From positions 1 to 64,000 of the forward strand of contig NZ_PXNQ02000012.1 in NCBI RefSeq assembly GCF_003007735.2: DNA of 64,000 nt. Reading direction: 5' to 3'. This document shows, in pieces, positions 9,388 through 18,243 of the stretch (within the stretch, counting starts at the first letter, position 1; each line of letters begins with the position of its first letter). The notes beneath the pieces are model-generated. The model had not been told where the DNA came from. It searched no databases and was given only the letters and a program-made list of their open reading frames with translations. Origin of the DNA: Paracoccus methylarcula. GTDB taxonomy: Bacteria > Pseudomonadota > Alphaproteobacteria > Rhodobacterales > Rhodobacteraceae. The translations under genes were made by a program, and so were the position numbers.

Positions 9388-12012
9388 ATGGATCTTGGCA
9401 TGATCGGACCCGTCCGCACGACCTGCCCCTATTGCGGGGTGGGCTGCGGGGTGCTGGCCCGGCCGGACGGGGCGGGCGGGCTGGAGATCAGCGGCGATCC
9501 CGGACATCCGGCCAATCGCGGCAGGCTCTGCGTCAAGGGTGCGGCGCTGGCCGAGACGCTCCGGCCCGACGGACGGCTGCTGACCCCGCGCATCCACGGG
9601 CGCGTGGCCGATTGGGACAGCGCGCTCGACCTGGTGGCGCGGCGGTTCCGGGAAACCATCGCCGAGCACGGGCCGGATTCGGTGGGCTTCTATGTCTCGG
9701 GGCAGTTGCTGACCGAGGATTACTACGTCGCCAACAAGCTGATGAAGGGCTTCATCGGCTCGGCCAATATCGACACGAATTCACGGCTTTGCATGGCCTC
9801 TTCGGTGGCCGGGCATCGCCGCGCCTTCGGCTCGGACACCGTGCCGGGGCTGTATGAGGATTTCGAGGAAGCGGAATTGGTGGTTCTTGTGGGCTCCAAT
9901 CTCGCATGGTGCCATCCGGTGCTGTATCAGCGCCTGGCGGCGGCACGGGAAAAGGGGCAGGGGCCACGCGTCGTGGTGATCGATCCGCGCCGCACCGCGA
10001 CCTGCGACCTTGCCGATCTGCATCTGAAGATCAAGCCGGGCGCGGACGCGGCGCTGTTCAATGCCCTGCTTGCCCGGATCGACCGGCAGGGCGCCGTCGA
10101 TCGCGATTTCCTCGCCCATGTCTCGGGGATCGAGGAGGCGATCAGGGCCGCCCATGCCAGCGACCCGGCGATGACCGGGCTTTCGCTGAAGGACATGTCC
10201 CGGTTCTTCGACATGTGGGCCGGGACCGAGAAGGTCGTGACGGTCTATTCGCAGGGCATCAACCAGTCCGACAGCGGCACCGACAAGGTGAACGCGATCA
10301 TCAACTGCCATCTTGCCACGGGCCGGATCGGTCGCCCCGGCATGGGGCCGTTCAGCGTCACCGGCCAGCCTAACGCCATGGGCGGGCGAGAGGTGGGCGG
10401 GCTGGCCAATATGCTGGCCTGCCACCTGGATATCGAGAACAAGGCGCATCGCGACGCCGTGCAGGATTTCTGGCAATCGCCGAGGGTGGCGCCGGGGCCG
10501 GGACTGAAGGCGGTCGAGATGTTCCGCGCCGTCGAAGAGGGCCGGATCAAGGCACTGTGGATCATCTGCACCAATCCGGCGGTAACCATGCCCGAGGCCG
10601 ACCGTGTCGCCCGCGCCATCGAGGGTTGCGATTTCGTGGTGGTCAGCGACATGATGGAACAGACCGACACCACCCGGCTCGCGCATGTGCTGCTGCCCGC
10701 CACCGGATGGGGAGAGAAGGACGGCACCGTCACCAATTCCGAGCGCCGCATCAGCCGCCAGCGCCGCAGCCTGCCCCGAAGGGGCGAGGCGCGGGACGAT
10801 TGGCGCATATTGGCGGATGTGGGACGGCGGATGGGCTGGGAAAGCGCGTTCGGCTGGAACTCTGCCGCCGAGGTCTTTGCCGAATATGCGGCCCTGTCCG
10901 GGCTGGCCGGGGAACTTGGCAGCGATTTCGACATTTCCGCCCATGCCGGGATCACGCCCGCCGAATATGACGCGCTGGAGCCGTTTCTCTGGCCGCAATC
11001 GGCGCGCAAGCAGGGCGGGCGCTTCTTTGGCGATGGCCGTTTCCATACGCCCGACGGCAAGGCGCGGATGGTGCCCGTCACCCCCCGCGCGCCGCAGCCG
11101 CTTGCCCCGGCCTATCCGTTCCGGCTGAATACCGGGCGGGTGCGCGACCATTGGCACACCATGACCCGCACCGCCCTGTCGCCACGGCTCAGCCGCCATC
11201 TGGCCGAGCCCTACCTGGAACTGCACCCGCAGGACGCGGCGGAACTGGGCCTGCAACCGGCGGATCTGGCCGAGCTTTGCAGCCCGCATGGCCGGGCGAT
11301 CCTGCGCGTGCTGGTAAGTGACCGGGTGGCACGGGGCCATCCCTTCGCGCCGATGCATTGGACCGGGGAAACCGCGCCCTCGGGCCGGATCGATGCGCTG
11401 GTGCCATGGCTGACCGATCCTTTGTCGGGTCAGCCCGCCTCGAAATCCGCGCCGGTGGCGATCCGGCCCTTCGCGGCAAGCTGGTTCGGATTCGCGATGG
11501 CCGCCCGCCCGTTCCGCCCCGATTGCGCCTATTGGGCGCGCGCGAGCCTGCCCGGTGGGGTTCAGGCCGAGCTGGCCGGGGTGGAAAAACCCGCCGATTG
11601 GGGGGAATGGGCCGCCACCATGTTCGGGCTGGCGGGCGAGCCGCTGGTGGTCTCCGACCGCGCACGCGGCATGCAGCGCCTTGCCTTTGTCGAAGGCGGG
11701 CGGCTGGTCGCGGCGCTGTTCACGGCGCCCGAGCCGGTGGCGCTGTCACGCAGCCATGTCGCCGGTCTGCTGGGGGCGGAATCTGACCCGGGCCTGCTCG
11801 CGGGGCGCGCCGGCGCCGATCAGCCGGACGATGGGGCCACGGTCTGCGCCTGTTTCGGGGTGGGGGTGAACCGCATCGCGCGGGCCATCGCCGAGCAGGG
11901 TCTGGTCACGGTCGAACAGGTCGGCGCGGCCCTGCAGGCGGGCAGCAATTGCGGTTCCTGCCGCCCCGAGATCCGGGCATTGATCGAGCGCAGCCTTGCC
12001 GAGGCGGTCTGA
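9388..12012 (+). CDS. nasC: Assimilatory nitrate reductase catalytic subunit
   Basis: Molybdopterin (bis-MGD) enzyme that reduces nitrate to nitrite in the cytoplasm. The N-terminal [4Fe-4S] motif TCPYCGVGCGV and GRLCVKG are followed by the molybdopterin oxidoreductase domains, a C-terminal dinucleotide-binding domain (FRLNTGRVRDHWHTMTRT), and a terminal BFD-like [2Fe-2S] module (CACFGVG...GSNCGSCRPE). About 874 residues. Translation could start at GTG 9379 or ATG 9388; the ATG has the better purine-rich spacing. Terminal gene of the nas operon, 3-12 bp after nasH. Confidence 0.95.
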   Translation: MDLGMIGPVRTTCPYCGVGCGVLARPDGAGGLEISGDPGHPANRGRLCVKGAALAETLRPDGRLLTPRIHGRVADWDSALDLVARRFRETIAEHGPDSVGFYVSGQLLTEDYYVANKLMKGFIGSANIDTNSRLCMASSVAGHRRAFGSDTVPGLYEDFEEAELVVLVGSNLAWCHPVLYQRLAAAREKGQGPRVVVIDPRRTATCDLADLHLKIKPGADAALFNALLARIDRQGAVDRDFLAHVSGIEEAIRAAHASDPAMTGLSLKDMSRFFDMWAGTEKVVTVYSQGINQSDSGTDKVNAIINCHLATGRIGRPGMGPFSVTGQPNAMGGREVGGLANMLACHLDIENKAHRDAVQDFWQSPRVAPGPGLKAVEMFRAVEEGRIKALWIICTNPAVTMPEADRVARAIEGCDFVVVSDMMEQTDTTRLAHVLLPATGWGEKDGTVTNSERRISRQRRSLPRRGEARDDWRILADVGRRMGWESAFGWNSAAEVFAEYAALSGLAGELGSDFDISAHAGITPAEYDALEPFLWPQSARKQGGRFFGDGRFHTPDGKARMVPVTPRAPQPLAPAYPFRLNTGRVRDHWHTMTRTALSPRLSRHLAEPYLELHPQDAAELGLQPADLAELCSPHGRAILRVLVSDRVARGHPFAPMHWTGETAPSGRIDALVPWLTDPLSGQPASKSAPVAIRPFAASWFGFAMAARPFRPDCAYWARASLPGGVQAELAGVEKPADWGEWAATMFGLAGEPLVVSDRARGMQRLAFVEGGRLVAALFTAPEPVALSRSHVAGLLGAESDPGLLAGRAGADQPDDGATVCACFGVGVNRIARAIAEQGLVTVEQVGAALQAGSNCGSCRPEIRALIERSLAEAV

Positions 12013-12035
12013 ACCGCCCGGACCGGTTTCCGGCG

Positions 12036-12063
12036 GGGCCGTGCGGTAGGACGGCCCGGATTT
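12036..12063 (+). terminator. Hairpin terminator after nasC
   Basis: Perfect 7-bp stem GGGCCGT (12036-12042) with ACGGCCC (12051-12057), 8-nt loop, followed closely by a short TTT run at 12061. It sits 24 bp after the nasC stop and before the convergent chemotaxis genes. Confidence 0.6.
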
Positions 12064-12123
12064 CGTGCGGGGCATGATGGGCGCAGGTGTGGACGCATAG
12101 CGGTCACCCGGCTTGCGGGACCG

Positions 12124-12501
12124 TCAAGTCCAAAGATCGGCCCCGGCATCGTCCTGGCCCGGGGAAGGGGCGGGCGTCAGCCCGGCAAGGCGCTGCAGCT
12201 GCGCCCGCAGGGCCATGCCCTCCGCGGCCCCGACCGGATCGCAGATCACCCCCGGTTCGACAGTCTCGGCAAGGCGCGCCAGGAAATTCGACAGCCCTTC
12301 GAGCCCCTGCCGGATCGCATCGGCACGCTGAAGCCCGTCAAGCGCGCCCATATCCGTCACCGTCAGCGCCTGCCCGATCGCCCGGTCCAGCGCGGTAATG
12401 TCATTGGCCAGCGTTCCCGCCTCTTCCGCCACGCGGCACAGGACCCTCCGCAGCGGCTCTGCCCCGGCTGCGGATGCAAAGGTTTCGTCCGCAGGGTTCA
12501 T
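12124..12501 (-). CDS. Small chemotaxis-operon protein with DxxxQ motif, possible CheT/CheZ-like phosphatase
   Basis: Protein of 125 residues, translationally coupled to cheY (its ATG at 12501 overlaps the cheY TGA). It is mostly helical by composition. Residues 56-70 (GLQRADAIRQGLEGL) contain Asp61-X3-Gln65, the arrangement used by CheZ-type CheY-P phosphatases and described for the alphaproteobacterial CheT family at the end of che operons. Gene position directly after cheY fits that role. I cannot confirm homology by eye, so the function is inference; it could also be an unrelated accessory protein. Confidence 0.55.
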   Translation of the reverse strand: MNPADETFASAAGAEPLRRVLCRVAEEAGTLANDITALDRAIGQALTVTDMGALDGLQRADAIRQGLEGLSNFLARLAETVEPGVICDPVGAAEGMALRAQLQRLAGLTPAPSPGQDDAGADLWT

Positions 12502-12887
12502 TGCAGCTTGCCCGTTACCGTTTCGATGCATTTCAACAGATCCTCCTTGGTGAAGGGTTTGGCGATGAAATTGTTCATCCCGGCCTTCTGCCCGCGCGCG
12601 ATCATCGCGCGATTGGCGGTGCCGGTGATCAGGATGAAACCGATGCGCTGCGTGCTCTTGTTCCCGCGCAGCGCCTCGAGCAGCGCCAGCCCGTCCATGC
12701 CCGGCATGTTGTAATCCGAGATCACCAGGTGGACCGGCGCGGCGGCCAGCTTTCGAAAGGCGGTCTCGCCATCCGATTCATATTGCACATTGGGTATCTT
12801 CGCCCAGTCTAGCGCCTGCTCGATCAGGGCCCGGCTGACGGTCATGTCATCCACCACCATCACACGCAGTTGTGATTTCAGGGGCAT
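12498..12887 (-). CDS. cheY: CheY-type single-domain response regulator
   Basis: Receiver domain alone, 129 residues. It has the acidic pair VVDD near residues 12-14, the phosphoacceptor Asp in VISDYNMPGMDG, the Thr of LITGT and the Lys of IAKPF, all needed for phosphorylation-dependent signalling to the flagellar motor or another target. Start at 12887 (MPLKSQL) is taken since it follows GGAG and begins at the domain; the longer frame runs into cheR. It lies 11 bp downstream of cheR. Confidence 0.92.
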   Translation of the reverse strand: MPLKSQLRVMVVDDMTVSRALIEQALDWAKIPNVQYESDGETAFRKLAAAPVHLVISDYNMPGMDGLALLEALRGNKSTQRIGFILITGTANRAMIARGQKAGMNNFIAKPFTKEDLLKCIETVTGKLQ

Positions 12888-12898
12888 TTTCTTCTCCT

Positions 12899-13759
12899 TC
12901 AAGGCAAGGGGGGTGGCGGGGTGGAGTTGCGGCGGTAGCAGGTCGCGCCGGCCGGCTCGAAAAGATCGGCTGCCGGGCCGTCCAGCCGTTCGCAATGGCC
13001 GATGAACAGGTATCCGCCGGGCGCGATCTGGCGGGCGAAACGCTGCCACAACCGCTGCCGGGCCCCGGTTTCGAAATAGATCACCGCATTGCGGCAGAAG
13101 ATCACGTCGAAGCGCCCCGAGAAGGGCCAGGGATCATGCAGGTTCAACTCGGCGAAGCGCATGATGCCGCGCAGCTCGTCCCGCACCGTGCAGGACTCGC
13201 CGTCGCGGGTGAAGAACCGCTGCAGCCGCCTGACCCCGACCGGGCGCAGGCCGTCGCGGGCGTAGCGCCCGGCCGCGGCGCGGGCGATCATCCCGGGATC
13301 GATATCCGAGGCGAGGATCCGGACATCGTGCCGGGCGGCATCCGGGAAGGTCTCCAACAGCGTGATGGCGATCGAATAGGCCTCTTCGCCGGAAGAACAG
13401 GCCGCCGACCATAGCCGCAGCCGCCGCCCGGCCTTTGCCTTCGCGGCCAGGGGCGGCAGGATCTCGGTGGCGAGTGACCGGAAATGATGCGCCTCGCGGA
13501 AGAAGGCGGTGACATTGGTGGTGATCGCCGACATCAGGTGGCGCCGCTCCGCCGGGCCGTCCATGCCTTCGAGCCTGTCGCAATAGGCCTGGTAATCGGG
13601 CAGCCGCAAGGCCCTGAGCCGCCGGTTGAGGCGCGCCACCATGAGGCCGCGCTTGGCGGTGGTCAGGACGATGCCGCTGTCCTGCCGCACGATCTCGGCC
13701 AGCTTGAGGAACTGGCTGTCGGACAGGACCGGCTCGGCGATGGGGTGCATCACGGTCAC
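12899..13759 (-). CDS. cheR: Chemotaxis protein methyltransferase CheR
   Basis: SAM-dependent methyltransferase that methylates glutamates of chemoreceptors. The 286-residue protein has the N-terminal helical CheR domain with ITTNVTAFFRE and the catalytic domain with LWSAACSSGEEAYSIA (SAM binding) and DVIFCRNAVIYF. It begins with GTG at 13759, which overlaps the cheW stop as GTGA. A second cheR lies on the other arm of the cluster. Confidence 0.94.
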   Translation of the reverse strand: MTVMHPIAEPVLSDSQFLKLAEIVRQDSGIVLTTAKRGLMVARLNRRLRALRLPDYQAYCDRLEGMDGPAERRHLMSAITTNVTAFFREAHHFRSLATEILPPLAAKAKAGRRLRLWSAACSSGEEAYSIAITLLETFPDAARHDVRILASDIDPGMIARAAAGRYARDGLRPVGVRRLQRFFTRDGESCTVRDELRGIMRFAELNLHDPWPFSGRFDVIFCRNAVIYFETGARQRLWQRFARQIAPGGYLFIGHCERLDGPAADLFEPAGATCYRRNSTPPPPLP

Positions 13760-14226
13760 GCGGCGCCTTCCTCTGGGCTGGGCAGCAGCAGGGCGAGGTC
13801 GATCTTTCGCAGGATGCGGCCATCCTCGAAGGTGATCATGGCGGTGATGTATTCGCGCGCCGGATCCGATGCGAGATCCGGCACCGCCTGGATATGCTCG
13901 TCCTCGACGGTCACGATATCCGAGACCAGATCGGCCAGCAGGCCGACGATGCGCCGCTCATGCATCGCGATGATCACCACATGGCGCTGCGACGGCTCGG
14001 TCGCACCGAATCCGAGCCGTGCCGAGAGATCGACCACCGTCACCACCGAGCCGCGCAGGTTGATCACCCCCTTGACGTAATGGGGCGCATGCGGAAGCAC
14101 CGTGGTTGGCGACCAGCCGCGGATCTCGCGGACAAGGCCGATATCGATGCAGAAATCCTGGTCGGCCAGCTTGAAGGCGACGACATCGCTTTTGCCGATG
14201 GAGTTGTGGGACATTGACTCGAACAT
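13756..14226 (-). CDS. cheW: Chemotaxis coupling protein CheW
   Basis: Adaptor that links receptors to the kinase CheA. The 156 residues form one CheW domain, with the typical VREIRGW, GVINLRGSVVTVVDLSARLG and GLLADLVSDIVTV segments. ATG at 14226 lies 3 bp after the cheA stop; an internal ATG at 14214 is also possible. It overlaps cheR by 4 bp, so the group cheA-cheW-cheR-cheY-12124 gene forms one operon. Confidence 0.93.
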   Translation of the reverse strand: MFESMSHNSIGKSDVVAFKLADQDFCIDIGLVREIRGWSPTTVLPHAPHYVKGVINLRGSVVTVVDLSARLGFGATEPSQRHVVIIAMHERRIVGLLADLVSDIVTVEDEHIQAVPDLASDPAREYITAMITFEDGRILRKIDLALLLPSPEEGAA

Positions 14227-14229
14227 GTC

Positions 14230-14661
14230 TTACCCGTTCGCTGCGAGGGTCATGGCTGTCCTGCCGCGATCGTTCGACGAGGACAGGACGATTTCTTCGG
14301 GATCGATGATCAGCGCGATCTTGCCGTCGCCAAGGATGGTGGCCGCCGAAACACCCGGCACGCGGCCGTAATTCTCTTCGAGGCTCTTGATGACGACCTG
14401 GCGCTGATCGAAGATGCCATCGATCAGCAGCGCCGCACGCTTCTGGCTGTCGGTCTCGACCACGACCAGCACGCCCTCTTCCAGCGGTGCCGGATCGTCG
14501 CGCAATCCGAAGATGCAGCCGAGATCGATGATCGGGATCAGTTCGCCGCGATTGGAGAGCAGCCGCCCGCCCTGTCCCACGCCATGCAGAAGCGACGGGT
14601 TCGCCCGCATCGTCTCTTGCACGGCGTTGATCGGCAGGACCATGGTCTGGTCGCGAATCCG
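14230..14661 (-). pseudogene. cheA: cheA remnant: only the C-terminal CheW-like (P5) domain
   Basis: The frame from [12 protein letters not shown] to the TAA at 14230 is the regulatory domain of the histidine kinase CheA ([38 protein letters not shown]). Upstream of about 14656 the frame stops resembling CheA and instead reads the antisense of a chemoreceptor gene. The phosphotransfer, dimerisation and ATPase domains are absent, so no kinase can be made from this copy. Either a deletion or an assembly join removed the 5' two thirds or more of the gene. A short product could start at the internal ATG 14643. Confidence 0.85.
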
Positions 14662-14668
14662 CCGCCGT

Positions 14669-15637
14669 TCCGAGGTCGATGCGCTCGGGGCCGCGCTGGA
14701 GAGCATGCTCGACAAGCTGCGGGGCGTGATCTCGAATGCCAATGCCAGCGCCAATGGCGTGGCCGAGGGCGCGCGGCAGATGTCGGCGACCGCCGATCAG
14801 CTCAACCAGGGCTCGACCGAGCAGGCCGCCGCGGCCGAAGAGGCTTCGGCCTCGATGGAAGAGATGACCGCCAATATCCGGCAATCCTCGGACAACGCGG
14901 CGCAGACCGAGAAGATCGCAACCCAATCCGCGAAAGAGGCCGCCGAAAGCGGCGAGGCCGTGGATGAAGCCGTGCGGGCGATGAAGACCATCGCCGAGAA
15001 GATCAACATCATCCAGGAGATCGCCCGACAGACCGACCTGCTGGCCCTGAACGCCGCCGTCGAGGCCGCCCGTGCCGGACAGCATGGCAAGGGCTTTGCC
15101 GTGGTCGCCTCGGAGGTGCGCAAGCTGGCCGAGCGCAGCCAGCAGGCCGCCGGCGAGATCAGCGAATTGTCCGGGCGCACCGTCGAGGTCAGCCAGAAGG
15201 CCGGCGAGATGCTGTCCTCGCTGGTGCCCTCGATCCAGCGCACCGCCGACCTGGTGCAGGAGATCAGCGCCGCCGCGCGCGAGCAGAATATCGGCGTCGA
15301 ACAGATCAACACGGCGATCCGCGAACTCGACGCGGTGATCCAGCAGAACGCATCGGCCTCGACCGAGGCGGCCAGCGTCTCCGAAAGCCTCGCGACCCAG
15401 TCCGAACAGCTTCGCGGCGTGATCTCGTTCTTCCGCTTGGGTGACGAGGCCGGGAAACCGGCGCGGAAACCCTCTGCCGCTCCCGTCCAGCAGATCGCGG
15501 ATCCCATGCCCCGGCCTGCGGCGAACAGCGCGGCATCGCCCGCCGAGCCCGCCATGGTCGCGAATGCCCGGCCGGGCGGGGTCATGCTGGACCTGGGCGA
15601 TGGCCAGGTCTCCGACGCCGATTTCATGCGCTATTGA
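14669..15637 (+). pseudogene. Methyl-accepting chemotaxis protein, C-terminal half only
   Basis: Begins within the second HAMP helix ([14 protein letters not shown]) and continues through methylation helices to a complete signalling hairpin ([34 protein letters not shown] in order) and a C-terminal tail ending DFMRY. Sensor domain, transmembrane segments and the first HAMP helix are missing. The open frame extends leftward to 14414 only by reading antisense cheA. A normal receptor could not be made, though a soluble signalling fragment could. The aromatic tail may be a CheR/CheB docking site. Confidence 0.85.
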
Positions 15638-15750
15638 TCCGCAGGCCGGGGCGCGGGCGATTGCGTCCCCGCCCCGGTCCTCCCGTCTCTTTCCCTCACC
15701 GGCCCGAGGGGCGCGCAGCCGCCCCCGCCCCCTGCTCCGGAGCGTTTGCC

Positions 15751-16284
15751 ATGTCCGAGCTTCAAACCGATGCGCGCCCCTCTTCGATCGATTCCTGGAT
15801 GGAAGAGGATGACGGCGCCGAAACGCTTGAGCCGCATACCTATGTCACCCTTGAACTGGCCGGCCAGGTCTTTGCGGTCGATGTGGGCAATGTCCGTGAA
15901 ATACTTGACCTGCAACCGATTTCCCGGCTTCCCAATGCGCCGGCGGATCTGCTGGGCATGATCGATGTGCGCGGCGAGGGGATCGCGGTGATCGATCTGC
16001 CCAGCCAGTTGGGCCTGATGCATCAGGCCAATCCCGAGGATGCCCGGATCGTCGTGTTCGAGCTTGGCCCCGAGCCGCGCAAGCCGATCGGGGTGATCGC
16101 CGACCGGGTGCTGAGCGTGGTGGCGATCGCCAAGGCCGATATCGAGCCGGCACCCGATGCCATGTCCCGCTGGCGCTCTGACGCGATGATCGGGGTGGCG
16201 CGGATCGACGGACAGTTGACGATGATGCTCGCGCTGGACCGGCTGTTCGGCGTCGCGGCATCCGGACTGTTTGATTTCGCGTGA
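15751..16284 (+). CDS. cheW: Second CheW-type coupling protein
   Basis: CheW domain protein of 177 residues with an acidic N-terminal tail of about 30 residues before YVTLELAGQVFAVDVGNVREIL. Also visible are LLGMIDVRGEGIAVIDLPSQLG and GVIADRVLSVVAI. ATG 15751 has CCGGAG upstream; earlier codons give proline/arginine-rich low complexity. It follows the receptor remnant by 113 bp and overlaps the next cheR by 4 bp. Confidence 0.9.
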   Translation: MSELQTDARPSSIDSWMEEDDGAETLEPHTYVTLELAGQVFAVDVGNVREILDLQPISRLPNAPADLLGMIDVRGEGIAVIDLPSQLGLMHQANPEDARIVVFELGPEPRKPIGVIADRVLSVVAIAKADIEPAPDAMSRWRSDAMIGVARIDGQLTMMLALDRLFGVAASGLFDFA

Positions 16285-17144
16285 CCGGCATGGCGCAGAA
16301 CCCGCTCTCCACTGCCACGCCCCGCCTTCACCCCAGGCAGGCCCGGACCCTGGTCGAGATCGCCAGGAAGATTACCGGCGTCGCGGTCTCGACGGACAAG
16401 ATCTCGTTCCTGGAATTGCGGGTCAGCCGCCGCCTGCGAGAACTCGGATGCGCGGATTACGACAGCTATATCGCCAAGTTGCACGGGCCTGACGGAATGG
16501 CCGAGGCCCGCTACCTGGCCGAGGCGCTGACCACCCATACGACCAGCTTCTTTCGCGAGAAGGTCCATTACGACTGGCTTGCGCGCGAAGGTCTGCCGAA
16601 CCTGGCCGAGGCGGGTGCGGGAACCGGCTACAAGCTGACGATCTGGAGCGCGGCCTGCTCCCTGGGATCCGAGATGTGGACAGCGGCCATGGTGCTGGAC
16701 CAGTTTTCCCAGACCCGGAAGGGCGGGCTGTCCTGGGGTGTCGTGGGAACCGACGTGTCAAGGCAGATCCTGCGGCAGGCCGCCACCGCCGTTTTCACCG
16801 AGGACCAGGTCACCGGCATTCCCGCAGAGCTGCGGCGCAGCTATCTGATGCGCTCGCGCGGCGAGCCCCGGCTGTACCGGATCGTGCCGGAACTGCGCAG
16901 CCGGGCGCAGCTTGCCTGGGCCAATCTCGTCGATCTGGACCGGACGCTGAAACTTACCGCGGATGTCGCCTTCCTGCGCAATGTGCTGATCTATTTCCAG
17001 CCCGAGGATCAGCGGCGCGCGGTGGCCAATGTCGTCTCGCGGCTGCGGGACGGCGGCTATCTGCTGACCGGCCATTCCGAAAGCCTTGCCGATCCGCCCG
17101 CCAATCTGCGCCAGGTCGCCGCCTCCACCTATCAGAAGGTCTGA
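16281..17144 (+). CDS. cheR: Second CheR methyltransferase
   Basis: 287 residues, GTG start overlapping the cheW stop as GTGA (an ATG lies at 16290). The segments [28 protein letters not shown] and [13 protein letters not shown] match CheR, and [12 protein letters not shown] near the end is typical. Compared with the other CheR here, the SAM-binding motif reads CSLGSE rather than CSSGEE. It is followed by cheB after 5 bp, the usual pairing of adaptation enzymes. Confidence 0.9.
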   Translation: MTGMAQNPLSTATPRLHPRQARTLVEIARKITGVAVSTDKISFLELRVSRRLRELGCADYDSYIAKLHGPDGMAEARYLAEALTTHTTSFFREKVHYDWLAREGLPNLAEAGAGTGYKLTIWSAACSLGSEMWTAAMVLDQFSQTRKGGLSWGVVGTDVSRQILRQAATAVFTEDQVTGIPAELRRSYLMRSRGEPRLYRIVPELRSRAQLAWANLVDLDRTLKLTADVAFLRNVLIYFQPEDQRRAVANVVSRLRDGGYLLTGHSESLADPPANLRQVAASTYQKV

Positions 17145-17149
17145 AGCCC

Positions 17150-18225
17150 ATGTCCGATACCGCCCACCGACCCATCCGGGTGCTGATCGTCGATGACAGC
17201 GCCGTGGTCCGCCAGACGATGGCCGAGCTGATCGGCTCGGATCCCGGGCTAGAGGTGATGGGCACCGCCGCCGATCCTTTCGCCGCGGCGGCGAGCATCG
17301 CAAGGCAGCGGCCCGATGTCATCACGCTGGACGTGGAAATGCCAAGGATGGACGGCGTGACCTTCCTGCGCAAGCTGATGGCGCAGCATCCCATCCCGGT
17401 GGTGATGTGTTCCTCGCTGGTGGGGGCAAATACCGAAACCCTGCAGCAGGCGCTGTCGGCCGGGGCGGTGGAGGTCATCTGCAAGCCGCAGATGGGCGTG
17501 AAGGGCTTTCTCGAAGACAGCAGGACGGTGCTCTGCGACGCGATCAAGGCGGCGGCGCAGGCCAGGCTGTCCCGGATGCGTCCCGCGCCGGTCCAGGCCA
17601 AGCTGTCGGCCGACGCGGTGCTGTCGCCGCCCTCGTCCTCCGCCATGGTCAAGACGACCGAGACGATCATCGCCATCGGTGTCTCGACCGGGAGGACCGA
17701 GGCGGTGCGCTCGGTGCTCGAGGCGATGCCGGCGAACTGTCCTCCGATCGTGGTGGTGCAGCATATGCCCGAGCATTTCACCGCCGCCTTCGCGCGCCGC
17801 CTGGACGGGCTGTGCGGGATCAGCGTGAGCGAGGCCAGGCATGGCGACCGGATGCTGCGCGGCCATGCGCTGATCGCGCCGGGCAACCGCCATACCCTGC
17901 TGACCCGCAGCGGCGCGACCTATTGCGTCGAGCTGCGCGACGGCCCGCTGGTGTCGCGGCACCGGCCCTCGGTCGATGTGCTGTTCCGCTCGGTGGCGCG
18001 GGCGGCGGGGCGCAACGCGGTCGGGCTGATCATGACCGGGATGGGCGATGACGGTGCGCGTGGCCTGCTGGAGATGCGCCAGGCCGGGGCGCGCACATTG
18101 GGGCAGGACGAGGCAAGCTGCGTCGTCTACGGCATGCCCAACGAGGCCCGCAAGCTGGGTGCGGTCGAGGAAGAACTGCCATTGTCGCGCTGGCGGCGAT
18201 GTTGCTGCGCAAGGCGGGCGAGTGA
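17150..18225 (+). CDS. cheB: Chemotaxis response regulator protein-glutamate methylesterase, last residues frameshifted
   Basis: N-terminal receiver domain ([29 protein letters not shown]) followed by the CheB catalytic domain, with [27 protein letters not shown] and [14 protein letters not shown] supplying the Ser-His-Asp type active site (the expected GxSTGG-like segment reads [10 protein letters not shown]). It demethylates or deamidates receptors. After EEELP the given frame turns into a cysteine/arginine-rich tail ending at 18259. Adding one base near 18176-18185 restores [14 protein letters not shown] and a stop at 18225, which leaves room for a ribosome site before the next gene. Confidence 0.88.
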
Positions 18226-18243
18226 GGGAAGGATGCGGCCGCG

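Noticed and set aside
6630..9669. Long minus-strand open frames opposite nasB to nasH
   Set aside because: Shadow frames of highly conserved plus-strand enzymes; no ribosome site or recognisable domain.
14414..14668. Upstream extension of the receptor fragment as a real N-terminus
   Set aside because: This part is the antisense of the conserved CheA C-terminal domain and has no membrane or sensor features.
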